64,000 nucleotides of DNA from Ovis canadensis. Lineage: Eukaryota > Chordata > Mammalia > Artiodactyla > Bovidae. Position 1 is the first letter of the stretch; every line of letters starts with the position of its first letter. The position numbers and the translations under genes are program-made. The notes under the pieces were generated by a model, which saw nothing but the letters and a program-made list of their open reading frames with translations, was not told where the DNA came from and searched no databases. The stretch covers positions 210,613,501-210,677,500 of the forward strand of contig NC_091246.1 of the NCBI RefSeq assembly GCF_042477335.2, given 5' to 3'. Shown piece after piece: positions 1 through 18,889 of the stretch.

Positions 1-6120
<6,120 letters not shown>

Positions 6121-6754
6121 TTGTTATTTCTACCTTCTGTCATGGATAACTGAAATTTGCTTTATCACTTTGTCACTTTAACCACATCTCTCAACTATCT
6201 CAAATGCTTCAGGTCTGCTATCCCTGAAAAACATTCAGGGTTTACCGAAATTTGGTATGGCATATGTATAAATTTAGTCATAGGTATTACTGTTATCCAC
6301 TTAAAAATTTTCTGGTTAACATCATTGAATCTATCTTATTAACTAATTCGTAGTCTACACTAAGATGAATTTGAGAAAAGACATTTGATTAGATTTAGTG
6401 GTTTATTCCTAAGGATAATTAGATCTTTTTTAAAAAGTAAACTTCTAAAAATGAAGAAGTTAGATTCAACTCACTTACTATAAACAGCAAAAGTTGTATT
6501 TCTAATAAAAGAGTAGATAGAGATAATGGGACAGTTGAGAGATATGGCTTTTAATACTTTCTTTAGTTAATCATTCTATTTCCTGACCACCATATTTAAA
6601 AATATGATTTATTTATGGAACTTCTGATCAGAGGTGATATTTGAAAAGCATCTGTTGCATACTTGTATTTTTGAAACTGGTACATTGGCTCATCCCACTA
6701 CTACTTAGCATATTACTAATGAGAATTTATTGCAACATATTATAATCCTTAAAT

Positions 6755-6760
6755 AATAAA
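6755..6760 (+). terminator. Candidate proximal NBEAL1 poly(A) signal
   Basis: A canonical AATAAA lies 635 bp after the stop codon, with a GT-bearing segment (ggttgag) just after it. Use of this site is inference. Confidence 0.35.
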
Positions 6761-8510
6761 GGTTGAGTAGAAGAAACTAGAGATACATTTTACAGATATA
6801 TTTCACTAGTAGTATAGTTAAGGAAAAATGCTAATTATGATTTTGACATTTGGGTCCTATATAGCATTTGCAGCTCAATTTATATATGCAGAGTACAAAA
6901 TTTCTTGGCTTTTTCTTTATTAAACACTATGTTTTCCCTCAATAATTTTTGGAGTTATAAATGATACCCAAATAATTATGTTTTTACTTATTTCATATGA
7001 TTGATGAACTGAAAAGATATGCATAACTTAAACTAGTCATTTAGATATAGTAATTTAAACAACACACATTTCTGTTTCATGTTATGTATAATTTAGGATT
7101 ACAATTTTATTATACATACCTAGATGTTACACTATGCTTTGCTATTCAAGATTTTAAAGTACTGATAGATTTATTTTAGAGTTGAAAGAGATTGTTAAAC
7201 CTTCTACTTTTGTAAGGTCATGTTTTGAGTAAGGTCAGAAAGCTTTTAAAACTATTTGAGTGTCCTTAATCTGAGATTCCAAAGGTTTTGAGAGAATTTA
7301 TGAATCCCTTAAAATTGTGAGGAAATTCTGTTTGTTAGCTGCTTTTGTTTTTTCTAGGAATGGGTGGTTGAGTGGCTTTCTAAACGGGGTCTGTGAAAAA
7401 AGAGGAGGGAAAAAAAAGACTTTTTACAATGACACCTTTTAAAATAATAATATTCTTTTTTTTATTCCAGAAACTATAGAATTCCTTTTATCCAGTTGTC
7501 TTCTCAATTGAATCTTTGAAAAAATTTTCCTTTGCAGTCCTCTCCTGTTGCCTGTTGCCCACATTTGTCTAATACCCTTTTCTTTATAATCCTATGAGAG
7601 AGTAAAAAATATATGAGAAGTGAAGGATTCTATAATAGGGAAACTATTTGATAGATTTGATCGGCTTGTATAAGAGCTAGCAAAAAGTTGTAGACGAATA
7701 TTCTTTCTAGTCATTTAAAGTCCTCTCTTTTCTCAGTAAAAAGCTTATGTTTAGGTGAATCACACTGACCTAAACTGATGCAGCATAGAGTGGGACATCC
7801 GTAACTGTGAAGGTTTCCTTTTTTGAGGACTGCAGTAATGTGTGGTAAGAATGCCTCAAAACAAGTCAATAGAGAGAATTATGCTATATTAAGATTAATT
7901 TCTTCTATTAGTTTTTTCATTCTTGTAAAATATTCATCAATATTTTCATTTTTCATCTTATAAAATGTAGGTTATCCTCCAAAACCTATTTTGTTAGGTT
8001 TGAAGTCAAGAGAATCGAAATGATTGATTTTTGGTATTTTAAATGTTGAAGTTTTTAAAAAAAATGTTTCTAAATCAAAACTTTGGAAATGTTTCTTTGC
8101 CTATTTAATTTAGGGATTTTGGTATAAGGATGCCTTCTTTATTTTTAAGGTTATTTAATACTGGTTTTGGAAGTTATTGACTTTGGAAGTTACGGAAAAG
8201 TTTAACTTAGATTATTAGGGGGAAATGCCTAAGTTTTTGGTACTTTACTTTGCTACTGTTGGGATGGAGTGACTAAAGAAGCAGGGTTCATTTTATAGCA
8301 CAAACATGAAGAAGTTTTCTTCACAGTAGATCTTCTATCTAGAGCAATAGTAGATGTTCAGAGCAGTAGAATTCATCCTTACATTTTCCAAAAAGTGAAA
8401 ACCAAAATCTCAAAATTTTGAGAAAAGTCTTTGAGAATACTAGCAAGTCTAGAAGAATGGAACTTAAAGTTTATTAAATAAGCAACTAGAGTAGTAGCTT
8501 TGGCTGAATA

Positions 8511-8701
8511 GGGCTCCCCTGGTGGCTCAGCTGGTAAAGAATCTGCCTGCAATGCAGGAGACCTGGGTTTGATTCCTGGTTTGGGAAGATCCCCTCGAGA
8601 AGGGAAAAGATACTTATTCCAGTATTCTGGCCTGGAGAATTCCACGGACGGTACAGTCCATGGGGTCGCAAAGAGTCCGACATGACTGAGCGACTTTCAC
8701 T
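8511..8701 (+). mobile_element. Bov-tA SINE
   Basis: A full tRNA-Glu head (ggctcccctggtggctcag) is joined to the Bov-A body ending 'actgagcgactttcactt'. It is flanked by an imperfect 12-bp target duplication, tttggctgaata at 8499-8510 and tttggctgagta at 8702-8713. Confidence 0.93.
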
Positions 8702-10167
8702 TTTGGCTGAGTAATTCCTCTTTTAAACAGTTTAGACCACTGAGTTAAAGCTTGCTGGGTAAAATCACTGAAAAGATACACTTTGAGGGATTCTGGTGTA
8801 TTTAGATGTTATCCATACAAATTAGTTCTGTATTGTATAATGGGAGAGATGAATAGGATCATTAATGCAGTAACAGGTGGACATTTTAGACGATGAATAT
8901 AATAACTTAGCTGTTATATGCAATGTGTGGTCTTGAAGAACTTTTCTTCTGGTTTTGTTTCTTGACACAAATGAAATCTCCGCATCCTGATGATGTGGAG
9001 TGATTTATAGTAAGATAATGATTTTATTTTTAGAAAGTGAGGTCAAGTATTAAAACATATAATACAGGTTCTACTCATTTGGAGAAAAAAGAAGCTTTGT
9101 AAGATTTTTTTCAATTCTTCCCAAACAGTATTCTGTCATTACTTACATAAAGTTGGAGGAGAGAAGGGGAAAATAGAGCAGGGCATGAATGAGCCTGACC
9201 AGTTGTTTTAAAGTCTTATAAGCCTGTGAAGCTCATGTCATTTATGAATCAATTTCTATTAATTTCCTTTAGTCACAGTGCTTTTTCAGGTCACATCCTT
9301 TTGTAGACGAGAAAATGTCAAGTATTCATTTGTCATGAACAAAGAACAACAGGCTTCCTTTTTTCTCTGTGTTAAGGTATATAACAATTATCTTTTAAGA
9401 ACTAGTACTGAAAATCACTTTTATCCTTCTGAAGGACACTATTAAATGTGCCCTCATAATTAATTAGAACTTAGATTTGAAAGTTGAATCTTAATCAAAG
9501 CTTAAATAGAAGTAGATAGAGGAAATTAACTTAAATACCCTATTTTTATTTAATGATGACACCATGACATGGCCTTTGCCTTTAAGTGTATTTTGTATTG
9601 TTATTATTAAAAGAATCACTAATGGAAATCTCTTAATTGAATTTAAAGAGCTAACGCTCCTTTTATATATTTATTTTTATAAAATGAATAGCATTGTTTT
9701 TATCACCTTTCCAATGAAAAGATGCAAGTACATGGACTATTTTAAATATAAAATTACATAAATATTAAATAATATCATGTAACATGTAATATCATGTATG
9801 GGTGTATATATATATGAAGGTTGGTCTCTTCAAATACATCATTAAATATGTCATCCATAAATAAATTCTTAAACCTGTCTTTAGGATATAGTTTTTGACT
9901 GATTTAAGAAATGAAATACATTCTTTTAAATCTAATCTGTTGTTATCAAGCAGACTCATAGCTTGTCCTAACTCCCATTTCTCTGATCAACTAAAACTGT
10001 CCTTTCCCAGTAAGTGACTAGTCTTAAACACTTTTATCACTCTAAGCAAATACTGTTCTCAATATTCTTTAAGCTTTATTTATTTATCATGCATACATTT
10101 GATTTGCTTTTAAACTTGATCATCCAGAACATTGTTCTAGAGAGTTTCCCCATATGAGAGCCTTGTT

Positions 10168-10223
10168 GTCATCATTTCAGTATTATTGAAATGATGAGTC
10201 ATCATTTCAATATTATTAAAATG
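10168..10223. repeat. 30-bp tandem duplication of a short hairpin
   Basis: The unit starting GTCATCATTTCA recurs at a 30-bp offset (10168 and 10198). The first unit contains ATCATTTCA and TGAAATGAT facing each other around a 7-nt loop, a perfect 9-bp stem. The second copy has diverged arms. Confidence 0.75.
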
Positions 10224-11502
10224 TGGGCCACAGCTTTATTTAATTTGAATCTAGCATTTTTCAAGGCCATTGTTTCTTAACTGAGATTACAGGTAGACTT
10301 CTCTGTTTTATAAATATACAGAAGTTTAGGCACTACTCTGGATATTTTGAACCTCTTTACCTGATATTCTTGGTATAAAAAAACTATGTCTCAGGGTTAT
10401 TAAATCAAAATATTTTCTGCTATAGAAATTATATCCATTAATTTTTTATAAATCAGATCTGGTATTCACAGGCTTATTTGAAAGTAGGTGTGATCATTAT
10501 CCTTGAGGACATTTGTTTCTAAAATTTGCTTGGAATGGCTTTCTTATCTGTTTTGCATGCCACAGTAACAACTAAATTTCCTTTTCAGTTTGCATTATTC
10601 TTATCATAAACTCTCTTCAGACCTTTCATGTTTGAAAATTGTATCTAATATCTGTCTCCAGAAAAGTGTTTGCTTGTATTAGTTCCTAGTGACTATCAGT
10701 GAATATTTTGCATATCTGAATTAGGTAATGTTTTTAAGTGTTAATAAAATCATGAGTAACAAAATGCTAGATTTAAAACATTGACTTAGATCTCTTAAAG
10801 CTTTGAAGCTACTAATCAATAGTTTTCCTGATTAAAAGCATTGACTTAAATTCCCTAAGCACTTCTGAGGACTTTTGTAGGAGGTGTAGCCTCTGTATGG
10901 AAGTACTCCTTAATTTTTCATATGAAAAGTCCTAGTATTAAGAAAAAATAGAGAATTAACATTTAAGATATTTAAGCCTGTATTGAGAACAATTAATTTT
11001 CTGCTTTAAACACATAGGGCCATCTTAGATTATAGAAATTATGATTTTCATCAGTATAAGAAAGTGTGTAAAAGTGGCTATCTTACCAAGTACTTTTCTG
11101 ATGTATTGTAGTAATTCATCAGATATATCTTCTTAGATTATCTCACTGACGTTTGTCACATGTGGGTGATTTTTAAAGACACTGTAGGAATTGGACCTAT
11201 AAAGCTAATGGCTTTAGTGAAAAAAGGGCAGAGATAAAGTTGTATTTACTTTTGTCTTAATGCCTTTAATCTTATGAATTGAAAATTCAAAGGAAAAGAA
11301 CAAGTAGAAAGTCAGTTGGTCAACATTTGTTTTCCTTGATTTAATGTTTCCTTGGAAACTTATTTTGCAAATATTACCATAATAATGATAATACCACAAT
11401 ATTGTCATTGAAAAGGTTACCCATTCTTTTTTTAAAAAAATTCCCATTCATTTTTCAAAGTTGACTGCTAGTGGGCTCGCAGTTGACTGCTCGTGGACTC
11501 TT

Positions 11503-11515
11503 GGTATGTGTGTAT

Positions 11516-11559
<44 letters not shown>
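11503..11559. repeat. (GT)n microsatellite
   Basis: A near-perfect GT tract preceded by GTAT interruptions. Confidence 0.95.
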
Positions 11560-11564
<5 letters not shown>

Positions 11565-12643
11565 CTTAAAATGGCTGTCTCATTATTTAAAATTTGTTAT
11601 TATTTTTGAGTGTACAAACTGATTAGCTATTTATAATACTATTACAGTACAGCATTGTAATTTGAGAAAGAAAACAAGTTAGGATTTAGGAGGGATTGAA
11701 AAATAAAATTATATTTTATTGATTAAAATATAAACTTTTAAAAAAGTCTTATTCCAATGGACCTTTTAAAATTTATTTTTGTAATAATATATTGTACTTA
11801 ATGTGTATAAAATTAGAGGCTTTCTGGTAGCCAGTATTCCAAATAAATAGTTAATATTCAAAGGCTATTTTTGTTGTTCCTTATCTTGGAAACATTTTCC
11901 CACAACATCTAGGCAATGTGTTTTAATATTTACTGGACTCAGTCTACAGATTCAACAAATATTCCTCTTGCATTTTGGAGGAAAAAAAGCTTATCTATGA
12001 TAACATATTTTTCTCTTTAGAATACTAAAATTATATTAATCAATAAACAATTTAGAGAGTAGTTCTGGTAAGGTGATGTCAGTTGTCAGACTTAATTGAA
12101 AAAATTTCAGCCCCTTAGTTTCTTATATAGGTATTAAAGGGAATAGTTTTAATCCTTTGGGATTTCAACTTTTTCATGGATAATTTTCAAAATATTTAAT
12201 TACAGTAGTTTCTACATTTCTTCCAAAATTATCACATATTTCAGTACATCTTACTGTTAAAGATCTTTTATACTTTTTTTTTTTCCTATTGTACTTTTTA
12301 CTGGTCTCTCCAGTTCTTAAATACCATCACCAAAAAGTTTTTGTGGCTACTGTTTTACAGTTAGCTTTACAGAAAACCATATGGCTGGTCTATTCTCTTC
12401 AGAAATTCCTAATGGGTATTGCTTTCCTTCCCCTAACTGTTTGCTTTTATATAGATTTGGAGCAAAAATATTAGCAAAAAATAATCATCTAACCAGTCAT
12501 TTTCTGTCAGGCTCATTGCTATAGAAGTGAATTACATTAAGATTGAAAAATATTGAACACGTATGATTTGCCTCACGTCAATCTTTCTGGGACCCAGATT
12601 AAATAGGAGTATGTCAGTGTTATAGAGGTGACAGTGATTTGAG

Positions 12644-12644
<1 letters not shown>

Positions 12645-12681
<37 letters not shown>
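12645..12681. repeat. (GT)n microsatellite
   Basis: A second GT tract about 1.1 kb after the first, introduced by 'gagagagtgtgtg'. Confidence 0.95.
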
Positions 12682-12683
<2 letters not shown>

Positions 12684-13254
12684 CACATAGTCAATTCAGA
12701 GGAGAGGAGGATAGCTAAAAATTCAGAATTACTTGTTTAAAAAAGTACTTGCAAATTGTGCTGCTACTTAAATATTTAAGGAATTCAAAAAGTTATGTAT
12801 TTATCATAAAGTATTCCTTCTCATTTGTTCTACTGGAATTGACCATTAAAAAGAGAATATTAAGCCTTATTTATATCTGATTATTGACTGCAAACTGTGA
12901 CTCAATGAATACTTGTATGCCAAAAAAAAAAAGGTTTTAAAGTTGAGATAGTTTTAGACTTAATAAAGATGTGTAAATAATTTTGATTAGTATTCTCATT
13001 ATAATGAAGTTACTGTTAATTTGGTGCAATACATTCTTCCCTTTCTCATCCTTTTAAAATTAAATATATAAGATGTATGTTTTGTTTTGTTACATTGAAT
13101 GTTTTAAAATTTTTCAGTGTGTGTATATGAGCTCTTGTTTGATTGTTTCTGTATAGCATGATTGAAGATAATAATTGAAAAATTTGCACATTTTTTAGTC
13201 ATTTGGAAATTTGTATTCTAACAGTTTTTAAGAATATGCATTTATTTTGTAAAT

Positions 13255-13298
13255 AATAAATTAGCTTTGTATATGAAAATGGGTTTGAATCAAATAAA
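13255..13298 (+). terminator. Candidate distal NBEAL1 poly(A) signals (two AATAAA)
   Basis: Two AATAAA hexamers (13255-13260 and 13293-13298) lie at the end of a long stretch nearly free of young repeats. Base composition changes shortly downstream (about 13.4 kb). That makes this a plausible distal 3' end. Confidence 0.3.
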
Positions 13299-14289
13299 AA
13301 AGTGACGTTACTTTCTTCAGCTCATTTGTAATTCTCAATTTATATAGTCTGATTAGAATTTAACATTAGCTAAGCTATTTGAACTTAGCAAATTATAGAC
13401 CTAAATGTAAAACCATAACTATCAACTTACAGATGAACCTAAAAGAATGCATTTCACACTCTTCTGTCACAGCTGAAGAATTTGAGTTTTGGAAAGCTGA
13501 ATCTTTTATAATGGGCTGCAAACAAACCTTCCTGACCTTTGCCCTGGAGGGAAACATACTGATGAGTAAGCAAACCTGCCTTCTATTCCAGAAGGAGACT
13601 CTCTGCCTTCCAAGGTTGTTTGCTGTACAGATGTCCTTGAAAAGACATGTCCAGAACAGAATGGCAGTTTATACCTTGCTCTTAACAGACTCAGTTTCCC
13701 AACACTACCTAACATCCGCTAAGTCTTGTCAGACCACCATGTCTTAAGGACCATAGGGAAGAGGGAAGCTGCCTGAGCAAGGATCCCAGATCTCCAAAGT
13801 CTCCACTACTGTTGCACCAGTGCCCCTTCCTCAGCTAATACATTGGTTTACAAGTCATCTTGTATGAGTAGATAAGAGGAGAAAAAAGACCAAGCTGCAT
13901 TTACAGAGGGGATGACTCAGTATGTGAGTAAAGACAAAAATGGATAGAAGGTGAGTTGAAGCCTTACTTACGGGTGGTCTTGAAAAACAGTGGCAAGGGA
14001 AAACCATCTTGGTGGGCAGATTTTTAGTGGCACACCATGTCATTTACTTTGGGTGGAAAGAGAAGGGGCCTAAGGTTAGAATATAGATAGGAATCATGGG
14101 CCATGATGAAAGGCCTGGCCGGCTGATGAGAGACATAAATGGAAAAAAATTTTTAAGATTGGGGACATGAAGGTGTCAGATACAAGTGTGTAGATAGACA
14201 TATAGGATTAGGAAAGAAGCATGAAAATCTTTGCGTCAAATATTAGCACTCGTCCGGAGCATCCACCATGAAAGAGGCATTAAGCAATC

Positions 14290-15371
14290 AAGTGGACCAA
14301 ACAAGAAATTCAGATCATGTCACGTGGCCCCTGCATTGGCCACTCTAGGGCCAGTACAAGGGGAAGGTACCTGAACAAAGTGGCCACAATGGCAGAAATG
14401 GAGACTATCCATGGGCTTAGTAGGATGAACCCTCCACTTCTCAAGGCTGGTCTAGCTATTGCCGCCAATGAATGTCTAATTCATTTACTAATAACAATGA
14501 TGATAAATGCTTAGTGCCCAAGCATTCCTCATTCCTCAGTGGGTCACATGCTGGCAAGTTATGTATTTTGGGCCCCTTCCATTCTGGAAGGGCTAGAAGC
14601 TCATTCTTATAGGAACAGACATGTATTTTATGTACATGGTTTGCCTTTTATGTCTGCAGGGCCTTAGCCAGCACTATTATCTTAAGGACCCTGGAGTATC
14701 TTAAGGACAGTGGAGTATTAATCCATTGGCAGTGGATTCCATATAACATGACCTTAGATCATAGGACCCACTTTACAGGAAGTAAGTGCTGGAGGGAGCC
14801 CATGACAATGGGATCACTAGTCATATATCCATTACCCACAAGCTGCATGCTGATAAAGCATCAGAACAGCTAGCTGATGTGAGGGTTAATTGACCTGGAT
14901 AATTAGGGAGAGGGACAGCTGCCACTACATGACGGAATATGTAATAGTGTAGAACCTAGGCGATCTCCTTGGGCACTATTTTGTACTTCTTTGCCCAAAC
15001 GTGTCTGTAGATAGAGAAACCATAGTCTGAGAAGTACATGATCACCAGGGACTCAGGCAGTTCAGAATAACTCATTCATTCTTCCAGGCTAACCAAGCAA
15101 GCCTCAAGACTTGGTGAGTAGAGATTCTAGCATGGATAAAGGAGAAAGAAGATTGTAAGTATCAATTGTGGCCCTCAGAAAAACTGCAGAGGCTAACTTC
15201 CAAGTTTTTTCTCAAGAAGAGAGTAAGGTGGGTACATAGAAAAAAGGCCCAGCAAAGCCCAATTATCATTGTAATTCTCATCCCAAACTCCCCACTAGGT
15301 TGGTTTAGGAGTTATGGGGGCTGCATCATAATTCCACTTCCTCTCTGCCCAATCCAGGTTTCATCCTTCAC
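14290..15371 (+). mobile_element. ERVL-like endogenous retrovirus remnant, pol (integrase-side) sequence
   Basis: The segment around 14550-14780 (motifs 'ttgggccccttccattctggaagg', interrupted here by single changes, and 'aggacccactttacagg') resembles the integrase-coding part of mammalian ERVL elements in + orientation. It is strongly decayed, with many stops and small deletions, and no intact frame. The composition (more balanced, purine-rich) differs from the AT-rich flank. Assignment is by resemblance. The exact ERVL subfamily and the outer boundaries (perhaps from about 13380) are not certain. Confidence 0.55.
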
Positions 15372-15378
15372 AAGTATT

Positions 15379-15652
15379 CAGTTCAGTTCAGTTCAGTCAC
15401 TCAGTCATGTCCAGCTCTTTGCGACCCCATGAATTGCAGCACACCAGGCCTCCCTGTCCATCACCATCTTCCGGAGTTCACTCAAACTCAGGTCCATCAA
15501 GTCCGTGATGCCATCCAGCCATCTCATCCTCTGTCGTCCCCTTCTCCTCCTGCCCCCAATCCCTCCCAGCATCAGAGTCTTTTCCAATGAGTCAACTCTT
15601 CGCATGAGGTGACCAAAGTACTGGAGCTTCAGCTTTAGCATCATTCCTTCCA
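15379..15652 (-). mobile_element. BovB LINE, short 3' fragment, antisense
   Basis: It starts on the + strand with the inverted (CAGTT)n BovB tail and covers the end of ORF2 (antisense reading ...[18 protein letters not shown]...). It is flanked by a 7-bp direct repeat aagtatt (15372-15378 and 15653-15659), so it is a separate, 5'-truncated insertion within the ERVL-like block. Confidence 0.92.
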
Positions 15653-15659
15653 AAGTATT

Positions 15660-16829
15660 AATCCCCACTAAATATCTGGCATTTTAAACTCTGTCTCAGA
15701 CTGCTGTTACAATATGCAAGTACCTCATGCCACTCAACCTGTAGGCACTTTATCACTATGCCAGACTCCTAAATAATTTTTGAGATTTCTCTTTGACTTT
15801 CTGGCATGTATTTTTTTTAAGGCATCTAGGGAATTTCTACTTTATGCTCACCAGGTCTCAATAGTATGTCATCAGAGTAAGGGACAGGCAAGATATTGTG
15901 TGGAATACCATTACAAACAAGTTAGAGGTATATGTGCTCACATCACAGAGGAGAAATGACAATGTCCAGGAGTATTACACTGAAGGTGTAATACTGTTTC
16001 TTCCAGATAAAAGCAAACTGTATTTGATTACCCTTATTCATTAGAATTGAGAAAAAAAATTTGCACCTACCAAATAGGCAAATTTGATGATGATAATTAC
16101 CATGTGGATCAGAGTCCCAGCAGGAAACAGATGGCATGCTGGAATTAGTAAGAGTTCAAGAATGGAAACTTTTATGAAGATGTGGGAAGGGTTTAAGGAA
16201 GCCACAGGGTTTCAGTGCCCCAAGACAAGCAACAGTGGTGAGCTGTCATTAACCCCAAGCCTGAAGTGAGTTCCAACTCCTAGAAAGGGTATCTGTGGGG
16301 GGGGTATTATGACAGAAGCTGCACTCAACAGTGAGTCCACAGCATGAAAACCAGGAGAATGAATATCCAGACTTTCATCCTAAACTACTATTTCCTGTTG
16401 GCCAATCTAACCAGAAGTCAGAGGGTTACGAAACACACTGAATGTCCTTTTATATGGATAGTACTACCTATAAAACAGGGCAAGACAGGCCCCTGCCTTG
16501 GGCCCCATACTCAAGAGAAACCCACATATCACAAATCCATAAAAATGGTCAAATTTTTATGCCCACATGGGCAAATCAGTATTTGGCATTCAGTCAGGAT
16601 TTAGTGGTTAATCAGGATTTTGTGGTCAACTGAACTTTTAATATCTCCCTCATAGCTAACACTGCTCAGGCTCCAGGGAAATACTAAGGGTTTGTAGGTT
16701 ATGCTTTAAAGTTGGAGGAGACTATAACAGTGGAAAGAGTATTTGAGCAAGTTGATAAAAATAGATAAATTAGCAATCTTTGTTCTCAGAATAAACACAA
16801 TAGATTTTTGCCTAATTAAAAAACATTCA
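15660..16829. mobile_element. Continuation of ERVL-like block, including an LTR-like segment
   Basis: After the BovB insert the same kind of decayed sequence continues. At 16106-16260 the order 'agagtcccagcaggaaacagatggca', broken here for length, then 'ccccaag' and 'gtggtgagctgt' resembles an ancient ERVL-class LTR. I cannot name the subfamily. No open gene is present. Confidence 0.35.
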
Positions 16830-16837
16830 GTTCCATT

Positions 16838-17891
16838 CAGTCGCTCAGTCGTGTCCGACTCTTTGCAACCCCATGAATTGCAGCACGCCAGGCCTGCCTG
16901 TCCATCACCAACTCCCCGAGTTCACTCAGACTCACGTCCATCGAATCCGTGATGCCATCCAGCCATCTCATCCTCTGTCGTCCCCTTCTCCTCCTGCCCC
17001 CAATCCCTCCCAGCATCAGAGTCTTTTCCAATGAGTCAACTCTTCGCATGAGGTGGCCAAAGTACTGGAGCTTCAGCTTTAGCATCATTCCTTCCAAAGA
17101 AATCCCAGGGTTGATGTCCATCAGAATGGACTGGTTGGATCTCCTTGCAGTCCAAGGGACTCTCAAGAGTCTTCTCCAACACCACAATTCAAAAGCATCA
17201 TTTCTTCGGCGCTCAGCCTTCTTCACAGTCCAACTCTCACATCCATACATGACCACAGGAAAAACCATAGCCTTGACTAGACGGACCTTAGTCAGCAAAG
17301 TAATGTCTCTGCTTTTGAATATACTATCTAGGTTGGTCATAACTTTTCTTCCAAGGAGTAAGCATCTTTTAATTTCATGGCTGCAATCACCATCTGCAGT
17401 GATTTTGGAACCCCCAAAAATAAAGTCTGACACTGTTTCCACTGTTTCCCCATCTATTTGCCATGAAGTGATGGGACCGGATGCCATGATCTTTGTTTTC
17501 TGAATGTTGAGCTTTAAGCCAACTTTTCTGCTTTCCTCTTTCACTTTCATCAAGAGGCTTTTTAGTTCCTCTTCACTTTCTGCCATAAGGGTGGTGTCAT
17601 CTGCATATCTGAGGTTATTGATATTTCTCCCAGCAATCTTGATTCCAGCTTGTGTTTCTTCCAGTCCAGCGTTTCTCATGATGTACTCTGCATAGAAGTT
17701 AAATAAGCAGGGTGACAATATACAGTCTTGACGTACTCCTTTTCTTATTTGGAACCAGTCTGTTGTTCCATGTCCAGTTCTAACTGTTGCTTCCTGACCT
17801 GCATACAGATTTCTCAAGAGGCAGGTCAGGTGGTCTGGTATTTCCATCTCTTTCAGAATTTTCCACAGTTTATTGTGATCCACACAGTAGG
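16838..17891 (-). mobile_element. BovB (RTE) LINE, 5'-truncated, with open reverse-transcriptase reading frame
   Basis: Antisense to the window. Reading the - strand, the frame runs without a stop from the break point through the reverse-transcriptase palm (catalytic YADD in [12 protein letters not shown]) to the conserved C-terminus (...[14 protein letters not shown]... and ...[10 protein letters not shown]). The listed open frame (16837-17922) also takes in about 10 codons of flanking DNA. The N-terminal endonuclease and the start of the RT domain are missing, so it cannot be an active element by itself. An 8-bp duplication gttccatt flanks it (16830-16837 and 17892-17899). The lack of stops over about 350 codons suggests a fairly young copy. 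Confidence 0.95.
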
Positions 17892-17899
17892 GTTCCATT

Positions 17900-18889
17900 A
17901 ATGGACTGGAAGCACTTGACAATTATTGTGGCAAACAGTGGTTGCAACTGTCAGCTTAGGAACACTTTTCCATATTAAATTCCTTTTAAAATAATATATA
18001 TGTAGGTCTAAATATGATGTAAAGTTCTTTACACTACCCTACAGCTTTAGTTGTTGCTTTAAGAGATGGTGAGGGCTGCCCTGGTGGCTCAGAGGTTAAA
18101 GGGTCTGCCTGCAATGCAGGAGACCTGGGTTCGATCTGTGGGGCAGGAAGATTCCCTGCAGAAGGAAATAGCAACCCACTCCAGTATTCTTGCCTGGAGA
18201 ATCCCATGGATGGAGGAGCCTGGTGGGCTACAGTCCATGGGGTTGCAAAGAGCGACTTCACTTTCACTTTAAGAGATGGTGAGAATCATAAGTGATACAA
18301 TTGTTACCATAAATTTAAACTGTTTTACAAGCTGTAATAACAATGGTACCATATGTAACAACTCCGTTACAGTTGAACATCATAGATAAAAGTCAGTTCA
18401 TTTCTGAAGCTAAATATTAACTATAAATTTCTATTGATAATTCCAATTGCTACCGCCTGGAATTTTGCTAAGAGGGAAATTTCTTCAATTTGGAAGTATT
18501 AAAGAAAACAATCCCATATATTAATTATATGACTCAATAAACCTGAAAAGATTGTTTTAAAATAATCTATCAAATCTTTTCAAGGACCACAATGACTGGG
18601 AACAGGATAATTTGGCATTTCTGGCAACAGAAGACAAATGATGTCAAAATCTTGATGATAAAAATATAGAGATGATGCTGAAATAAAGGGAAGACATATT
18701 TCATGAAGTAAATACATAATAATTGTGAATCATGTGTCCATTTATTTGATTCAAAAATCACTAGACTGTGGTAGAAAATCCAGACGTGCAACAACAAAGA
18801 TTAACTTGAGCTGTTTTTATTTTGATATATGCATTTTAAACCCACTTGGAAAACACTTGGTTAGGACGATAACATAACTCCTAACGTTT
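17900..18889. other. Intergenic AT-rich sequence before the CpG island
   Basis: AT-rich, with one young Bov-tA (18074-18267). I see nothing else that I can name. Confidence 0.6.
18074..18267 (+). mobile_element. Bov-tA SINE with perfect target duplication
   Basis: A tRNA-Glu head (ggctgccctggtggctcag) is joined to the Bov-A body. A 16-bp perfect direct repeat, tttaagagatggtgag, lies at 18058-18073 and 18268-18283. The perfect repeat marks a recent insertion about 0.9 kb upstream of the CYP20A1 start codon. Confidence 0.96.

Larger units (their letters stand above)
6121..13310 (+). other. NBEAL1 3' UTR and intergenic AT-rich stretch
   Basis: I found no second gene here. The proximal part must be NBEAL1 3' UTR. 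Poly(A) signals AATAAA occur at 6755-6760, 13255-13260 and 13293-13298. The long AT-rich stretch with few young repeats (one Bov-tA at 8511-8701, GT tracts at 11503-11559 and about 12645-12681) would fit a very long 3' UTR ending near 13.3 kb. From sequence alone the true end cannot be fixed. Confidence 0.4.

Noticed and set aside
8511..8580. tRNA-like sequence (ggctcag...ggtttgattcc)
   Set aside because: It is the tRNA-Glu-derived head of a Bov-tA SINE, not a functional tRNA gene. The same holds for the other Bov-tA and CHR copies.
13379..13747. 122-codon open frame before the ERVL-like block
   Set aside because: No recognisable domain and no splice or promoter context. It is probably part of the decayed repeat or chance.
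16837..17922. 361-codon frame considered as a host gene
   Set aside because: Sequence and motifs (YADD, BovB C-terminus) and the flank duplication show it is a BovB retrotransposon segment.
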